Assembly: GCF_022179805.1 (NCBI RefSeq)
Contig: NZ_BPUO01000019.1
Location: forward strand, 51,919 to 115,918
From: Cupriavidus pauculus
GTDB lineage: Bacteria > Pseudomonadota > Gammaproteobacteria > Burkholderiales > Burkholderiaceae
Direction of reading: 5' to 3'
Length of the DNA: 64,000 nt
This document shows positions 59,882-64,000 of the stretch, in pieces. Below the pieces are notes generated by a model, which was not told the origin of the DNA, ran no database searches, and worked only from the letters and a program-made list of their open reading frames with translations. The number at the start of each line of letters is the position of its first letter. The stretch's first letter is position 1. The position numbers and the translations under genes were made by a program.

Positions 59882-60898
59882 ATGCCCAGTCTCCCCAGCT
59901 CCATGCAAGCCATTATTGCCCGTGAACCGGGTGACGCCAGCGTATTGACGCTGGCCGAGCGACCCGTACCCGAACCCGGAGCTGGCGAAGTCCTGCTGCG
60001 CGTACGTGCCGCCGGCGTCAACCGCCCTGACATCATGCAGCGCCAAGGTATCGCGAAGCCCGCTCCCGGCGTCACTGACGTGCTCGGCCTTGAAGTGTGC
60101 GGCGAAGTAGTTGCCTGCGGTCCTGGGGTGGACCGCCAGCTTATGGGGCAGCGGCTGATGAGTCTCGTTCCCGGCGGTGGCTACGCACCTTGGTGTACGG
60201 CGCCGGTAGATCAGTCCTTCATTGCGCCAACCGCTCTTTCCGACGTCGAGGCTGCAGCATTGCCTGAAGGGCTGTTCACCGTATGGCACAACCTATTCGA
60301 GTTAGGGCGCCTGACCATGGGCGAAACTGTTCTCATCCACGGTGCAGCGGGCGGCATCGGCACCCTTGCCATCCAATTGGCACACGCAGCCGGCGCGACG
60401 ATTATCGTCACCGATAACGATGAGACCCGTTTCCCAGAACTGCGTAGCATGGGAGCTGATGCGACGATCCATTGGCCGACGACCGATTTCGCAGAGGCCT
60501 GCATGAAGTACACCGATGCGCGCGGCGTCGATGTGGTACTCGATATCGTCGGCGGCGAGTATGTCCGCCGCAATCTTTCGGTCACGGCATTCGGCGGTCG
60601 CCATGTCAGCCTGTCCTTCATGCAGGGATCAGCGGTCAATGTGGAGTTGCTGACGCTGATGCAGCGCCAGGTCAGCCTGCACTCGTCCACCATGCGGCCG
60701 CAGAGTCATTACGAAAAGACCAGAATGGCCCACAGCCTTCGTCGCCATGTCATCCCGCTGCTGAACAACGCACGGGTCAAGCCGCGCATCCATACCACCT
60801 TCCCGCTTGCGGAGGCCGTCGCGTCCCACCAGTTGCTGGAAAGCGGCACGGTCTTCGGCAAGCTGGTTCTGATCCCCGAGAACCTGCCTTCCAACTAA
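59882..60898 (+). CDS. Zinc-free quinone oxidoreductase (QOR/PIG3-type MDR)
   Basis: 338 residues of the MDR superfamily: AGVNRPDIMQRQG (about residues 44-56), LFELGRLTMGETVLIHGAAGGIGTLAIQLAHAAGA with the NADPH-binding GxGxxG-like AAGGIG, and DIVGGEYVRRNLSV. No structural-zinc cysteine cluster is present, as in QOR. It reduces quinones or enones with NADPH. It follows the ATPase gene by 60 bases on the same strand. Confidence 0.93.
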   Translation: MPSLPSSMQAIIAREPGDASVLTLAERPVPEPGAGEVLLRVRAAGVNRPDIMQRQGIAKPAPGVTDVLGLEVCGEVVACGPGVDRQLMGQRLMSLVPGGGYAPWCTAPVDQSFIAPTALSDVEAAALPEGLFTVWHNLFELGRLTMGETVLIHGAAGGIGTLAIQLAHAAGATIIVTDNDETRFPELRSMGADATIHWPTTDFAEACMKYTDARGVDVVLDIVGGEYVRRNLSVTAFGGRHVSLSFMQGSAVNVELLTLMQRQVSLHSSTMRPQSHYEKTRMAHSLRRHVIPLLNNARVKPRIHTTFPLAEAVASHQLLESGTVFGKLVLIPENLPSN

Positions 60899-60900
60899 GC

Positions 60901-61521
60901 ATGCTGAAACTTCTCTTTGCTCCAACTTCGCCGTTCGTGCGTAAGGTCATGGTCTGCGCACACTTGACTGGACAGGTCGAGCACATCGAGTTGCTGGACA
61001 GCGCCGCCCATCCGGTGCGGCGCGATCCGCGCATCGCGGCCCACAATCCTCTGGCCAAAGTCCCGACGTTGATACTGGAGGATGGCCACGCTTTGTACGA
61101 TAGCCGGGTCATTTGTGAATATCTGGCGAGCCGAGCAAACGCGCCTGGCATCTTCCCCCCCGCCAACCATGCCAGGTGGGCTGCACTGAACCGCCAAGCG
61201 CTGGGCGATGGGCTTCTTGATGCCGCACTCCTCGCGCGCTACGAAAGAACGGCGCGTCCCGAGGAGGTCCAATGGCCTACGTGGCGTGACGCGTTGCTTA
61301 AGAAAGTGCACGCCTGCCTCGATTCGATCGACGCCATTGCGCCGGAGCTAGCAGTAGAAGATCCCACCATCGGCGATATCACGATTGGCTGCGCGCTGGG
61401 TTATCTGGACTTTCGGTATCCCGAAATCGAATGGCGCTCCCAATACGGCAACGCGGCACGCTGGGACGAGGCGTTCCAAAAGCTGCCCGCCATGCAGGCC
61501 ACACGCCCCCATGAAGGTTAA
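60901..61521 (+). CDS. Glutathione S-transferase-like protein
   Basis: 206 residues, starting two bases after the QOR stop. An N-terminal thioredoxin-like domain (LLFAPTSPFVRKVMVCAHL, then HNPLAKVPTLILEDGHALYDSRVICEYLA with the conserved cis-Pro and GSH-gamma-Glu site) and a helical C-terminal domain. The reading frame extends far upstream, inside the QOR gene, but this ATG is the natural start. In a catabolic context it may be an isomerase or dehalogenase rather than a detoxification enzyme. Confidence 0.92.
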   Translation: MLKLLFAPTSPFVRKVMVCAHLTGQVEHIELLDSAAHPVRRDPRIAAHNPLAKVPTLILEDGHALYDSRVICEYLASRANAPGIFPPANHARWAALNRQALGDGLLDAALLARYERTARPEEVQWPTWRDALLKKVHACLDSIDAIAPELAVEDPTIGDITIGCALGYLDFRYPEIEWRSQYGNAARWDEAFQKLPAMQATRPHEG

Positions 61522-61538
61522 GATATAGAGGCTAGAAC

Positions 61539-62000
61539 GTGAGCAAAAAAATCTCCATTTGGTTTCTGAACGGCCCAAACGCCAATCTTTACGGCCTGGA
61601 CGCCAACAAGACGTACGGCAGCGACAGTTTTCCAGTCTTGCAGTCACGATGCGAAAAAAAGGCCGCGTCCCTGAACGCCGATCTTCGCTTCCTTCAGTCC
61701 AACTACGAGGGACAATTGGTCGATTGGATTCAGGAAGCACGGGGCGTGGCGGACGGTATTGTCATCAATGCGGCCGGCCTGACCTACTCGTCGGTTCCGA
61801 TCCTCGATGCCTTGCTGGCGTTTCCGGGAAAAATCATCGAGACCCATATGAGCAACATCTGGAAGCGCGAGCCCTTCCGCCATCACTCCTACATCTCCAA
61901 AGTGGCGCATGGTGTGATAGCCGGGCTGGGAGGCGACGGCTACGAATTTGCCATCGAGGCTATCACGCGGCTGGTACAGCAGGATAGAACAGCGGTCTGA
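61539..62000 (+). CDS. Type II 3-dehydroquinate dehydratase-like protein (AroQ family)
   Basis: 153 residues from a GTG with GAGG upstream. The AroQ pattern is visible but altered: NGPNANLYGLDANKTYG replaces the usual NGPNLNxLGxREPxxYG, while NAAGLTYSSVPILDAL, ETHMSNIWKREPFRHHSYIS (catalytic His and Arg) and the C-terminal GLGGDGYEFAIEAI are kept. The usual flexible-lid Arg-Glu-Pro is absent. It is probably a catabolic or diverged homologue rather than the housekeeping shikimate enzyme. Confidence 0.88.
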   Translation: MSKKISIWFLNGPNANLYGLDANKTYGSDSFPVLQSRCEKKAASLNADLRFLQSNYEGQLVDWIQEARGVADGIVINAAGLTYSSVPILDALLAFPGKIIETHMSNIWKREPFRHHSYISKVAHGVIAGLGGDGYEFAIEAITRLVQQDRTAV

Positions 62001-62082
62001 TCGCCCAGATGCTGACGCGGAGTGACGGCAGGTTGTAGTCTGCCTCCATCCTTACCATCTTTTTCTCAATGCGGTTGTCAAG

Positions 62083-63039
62083 ATGACGATATCTGAAGCC
62101 ACTCCATCGGGCGCGATGGCCTTCTACAGCGCATTCGACGACTTTGATACCTGGAAGCGCGCTCTCCAGGCCCAGCTCCCGAAGCTGGAGGTTATACATT
62201 CGAGCGAAATCACGCGCCCCGCCGATATTCACTATGTGCTCGCGTGGAAGCCGCCGCAAGATTTCTTCTCGGGGATGACGAACCTGCGGCTAATCGTCAA
62301 TCTTGGGGCGGGGGTCGACTCATTGGTTCAGCGGCGAGACCTTCCTCCAGGTATCCCGATTACCCGGCTTGCGGATCCGCAGATGGCTCGCATGATGGCA
62401 GGTTTCGTATTGTTCTCTGTGCTGCGACACGCCCGCGACATCCCTTATTTCGAGCAAGCACAACGACGGGGTGAGTGGGCATACCGTCATCCACGTTCGC
62501 CGGAAGACATTCGCGTTGCGGTTCTGGGTCTCGGTCAGCTGGGCGCGAAGGCGGCGCACGAACTGCAACGCCAAGGATTCAAGGTGCTTGGCTGGTCGCG
62601 TAGCGCCGCACAAATCGAGGGGGTGGAGTGCCTTTCGGGGTTGGATACGCTCGACACCGTTCTCGAACAGGCGGATATCGTCGTCGTCATGCTTCCGCTA
62701 ACGCCTCAGACAATTGGCATTCTGGATCGCAGGCGACTGGAGCGGCTGCCCCGCGGGGCAGCCTTCATCAATGTTGCCCGGGGCGCCCTAGTTAGCCAAG
62801 CCGCGCTGACAGACCTGCTCCAGAGTGGCCACATCGGTGGCGCAACGCTGGATGTATTCGAGCGCGAGCCTTTGCCCGCGGAGGACCCGCTATGGAGCAT
62901 GCCTAACGTTTTAATCACCCCTCACCTGGCTTCGGTGGCCATCCCGTCATCTGCGGCAAGACAGATTGCGGAGAACATTATTCGCGTTTCCGGCGATAAA
63001 TCGCCAGACAACATCGTCGATCCCGCACGCGGATACTAA
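62083..63039 (+). CDS. D-2-hydroxyacid dehydrogenase, glyoxylate/hydroxypyruvate reductase A (GhrA) type
   Basis: 318 residues. The Rossmann motif GLGQLGAKAAHELQRQG (about residues 145-161), the conserved NVARGALVSQAAL with the catalytic Arg, DVFEREPLPAEDPLW with the Glu and PNVLITPHLAS with the His are all present. It reduces a 2-keto acid such as glyoxylate or hydroxypyruvate with NAD(P)H. It ends the plus-strand run that began with the ABC ATPase. The pair of 2-hydroxy-acid enzymes in this island (this and the FMN oxidase) suggests a 2-keto/2-hydroxy acid intermediate. Confidence 0.94.
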   Translation: MTISEATPSGAMAFYSAFDDFDTWKRALQAQLPKLEVIHSSEITRPADIHYVLAWKPPQDFFSGMTNLRLIVNLGAGVDSLVQRRDLPPGIPITRLADPQMARMMAGFVLFSVLRHARDIPYFEQAQRRGEWAYRHPRSPEDIRVAVLGLGQLGAKAAHELQRQGFKVLGWSRSAAQIEGVECLSGLDTLDTVLEQADIVVVMLPLTPQTIGILDRRRLERLPRGAAFINVARGALVSQAALTDLLQSGHIGGATLDVFEREPLPAEDPLWSMPNVLITPHLASVAIPSSAARQIAENIIRVSGDKSPDNIVDPARGY

Positions 63040-63259
63040 GGCATAGATGGCCGAGAACGGCCAGATTCGGCCATTGGACTTTGGTCGGCGAACGTCCGCT
63101 GTGGAGTGACGAAGCGACGTTGACCAGGACTGCGATCGCTCTTATGTACGGTCTCTATTGAACGTGACACCCATTCATAATAAATTGAGCAGGCGGCAAC
63201 GCACTGTTCACTCGTCGATATACAAGCCTACGGTGTAACTCTAAAATTGCTTCCTCACC

Positions 63260-63565
63260 CTATCGTTCGTAATCTACGAAAAACAAGCCAAGCTCGGCTT
63301 CCAGCTTCTCAGCTAATTCTTGCGCCTCCATATGTGACGTAACTAAGACGTCTTCGAGGCCGTATATGAAATCACCCGATTCATCCACCTGAGTCATCGA
63401 GATGACTTTTAGCTTTCCGAGAAGATCGGCGAAAAAATTCCGTCCGCTAAGCAGGTCAACGACGTCTCCAACGTTAGGGCATGATTGAACGTCAATGCTA
63501 CCGGTCACGCTTCCATACGCCGTAGTTGGTGAATAGAATATGCTGAAATCGATATCAATCTTCAT
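63260..63565 (-). CDS. AT-richer orphan hypothetical protein
   Basis: 101 residues from the ATG at 63565 (MKIDIDFSIFYSPTTAYGSVTG), or 134 if the frame is taken from 63664. Acidic, with alternating strands and a C-terminal helix (MEAQELAEKLEAELGLFFVDYER). No family recognised. Its base composition is clearly more AT-rich than that of its neighbours, and an IS30 end lies 220 bases away, both suggesting horizontal acquisition. Small acidic orphans of this kind include immunity proteins of toxin systems, but nothing here shows that. Confidence 0.55.
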   Translation of the reverse strand: MKIDIDFSIFYSPTTAYGSVTGSIDVQSCPNVGDVVDLLSGRNFFADLLGKLKVISMTQVDESGDFIYGLEDVLVTSHMEAQELAEKLEAELGLFFVDYER

Positions 63566-63782
63566 GATTAAAGAGGAGCTCCAGGAGTCAACAAAGTCAT
63601 AGCCGCCGTTGTTTCTGCGGACATATCGCAGCCTATTTTCCTCCCCAGAAAAATCATGGCCCATATGTTTGAAATTCGGCCGTCCAGATCATCGGCGTGG
63701 CCCATCCACGTCGTATTGGTTCCAGTCACGGCCGGATTTGGGGTGTTGTATGCATACTTATACAGGACAGCTTAGTCTCTAG

Positions 63783-64000
63783 TATCAAGTGCAACACCCG
63801 TGATGAGGTAGGGCGGTCTCAAGAGTCAAGTGCAACGTTTAGCTAGTTTTTCGGCTTCCAGTTCCTTGGCCATTGCCTCTTCAGGCGTATCCCAGCCGAG
63901 TGTTTGACGTGGCCGTCCGTTGAGCAATTTGGCAATAGCGTTGAGCTGGGTCTGTGTGACCTGCGAAAGATCTGTGCCCTTAGGCAAAAACTGACGCAAC
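63783..64000 (-). mobile_element. IS30-family insertion sequence, 3' end only (continues beyond the window)
   Basis: The terminal word GTGCAACACCC at 63789-63799 matches the ends of the IS30 at 10.6-11.6 kb. The interior encodes the C-terminus of an IS30 transposase on the minus strand. The rest of the element lies past position 64000. Confidence 0.85.
63826..64000 (-). CDS. IS30-family transposase, C-terminal part (partial)
   Basis: About 57 residues read from the window edge to the TGA at 63828-63826: LRQFLPKGTDLS at the start, then LNAIAKLLNGRPRQTLGWDTP, the standard IS30 transposase C-terminus, ending EKLAKRCT. The frame is intact as far as it can be seen, unlike the copy at 10.6 kb. Confidence 0.9.
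   Translation of the reverse strand, partial: LRQFLPKGTDLSQVTQTQLNAIAKLLNGRPRQTLGWDTPEEAMAKELEAEKLAKRCT

Noticed and set aside
1..64000. CRISPR arrays, tRNA or rRNA genes
   Set aside because: No regularly spaced identical repeats and no tRNA-like cloverleaf or rRNA sequence was noticed on either strand.

Overview
The window is a GC-rich (about 60%) chromosomal or chromid segment from a betaproteobacterium, most likely Cupriavidus or a close Burkholderiales relative. The reasons are a Bug-type periplasmic receptor, many LysR regulators, a ChrBAC chromate operon, a CusCBAF copper/silver operon, IS30 elements and orphan tyrosine recombinases. This is inferred from gene content; no rRNA or other taxonomic marker is present. 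I see no tRNA, rRNA or CRISPR array.

Layout. (1) 0.1-7.2 kb: an MFS exporter-cupin-exported CMD protein operon, divergent from a two-subunit molybdenum hydroxylase, with a LysR regulator and a paralogous cupin. The same ATGAA-N5-TTSAT box lies upstream of both the LysR gene and the MFS gene. (2) 7.7-11.6 kb: an orphan FixJ-type response regulator, a small exported Arg/Gln-rich protein, a metallo-beta-lactamase-fold hydrolase and a decayed IS30. (3) 11.9-20.5 kb: a hydroxy-acid/lactone catabolic cluster (aldehyde dehydrogenase, ABM protein, Ldh-family dehydrogenase, CitMHS transporter, cupin, GntR regulator, Bug receptor, lactonase). Two nearly identical promoter-embedded operators suggest the GntR regulon. 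(4) 21.3-29.4 kb: an SDR-TetR pair, then an MFS-FAD dehydrogenase-small protein-flavin hydroxylase operon with a divergent LysR. (5) 29.5-33.5 kb: two copies of a frameshifted tyrosine recombinase, sharing a 623-bp segment with three differences, flank a MerR/aldo-keto reductase pair and a truncated epimerase. (6) 33.5-38.8 kb: a chromate resistance operon chrB-chrA-chrC-MFS, divergent from a DMT exporter with a 66-residue tail containing 25 histidines. (7) 39.3-47.3 kb: a copper/silver efflux operon starting at a textbook 19-bp-spacer MerR/CueR-type promoter: three small exported proteins, then CusC, CusB (with a fused CusF domain), CusA and a free CusF whose copper-binding Trp is Met. (8) 47.6-48.7 kb: small ORFs and a run of perfect hairpins, possibly the remnant of an integrated element. 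(9) 48.9-63.0 kb: a Pot-type ABC importer whose ATPase gene is split from its permeases by a catabolic block (RidA, DUF1028, LysR, M20 peptidase, FMN hydroxy-acid oxidase, flavin monooxygenase), followed by quinone reductase, GST, AroQ-like and GhrA-like enzymes. (10) The right edge holds an AT-richer orphan gene and the 3' end of a second IS30.

The best candidates for new biology are the chromate operon paired with a polyhistidine DMT exporter, the Cus operon with its unstudied small exported proteins, the twin recombinases with a shared frameshift and associated dyad repeat, and the two undescribed catabolic islands (3 and 9). All functions are read from sequence by eye; no database search was run.
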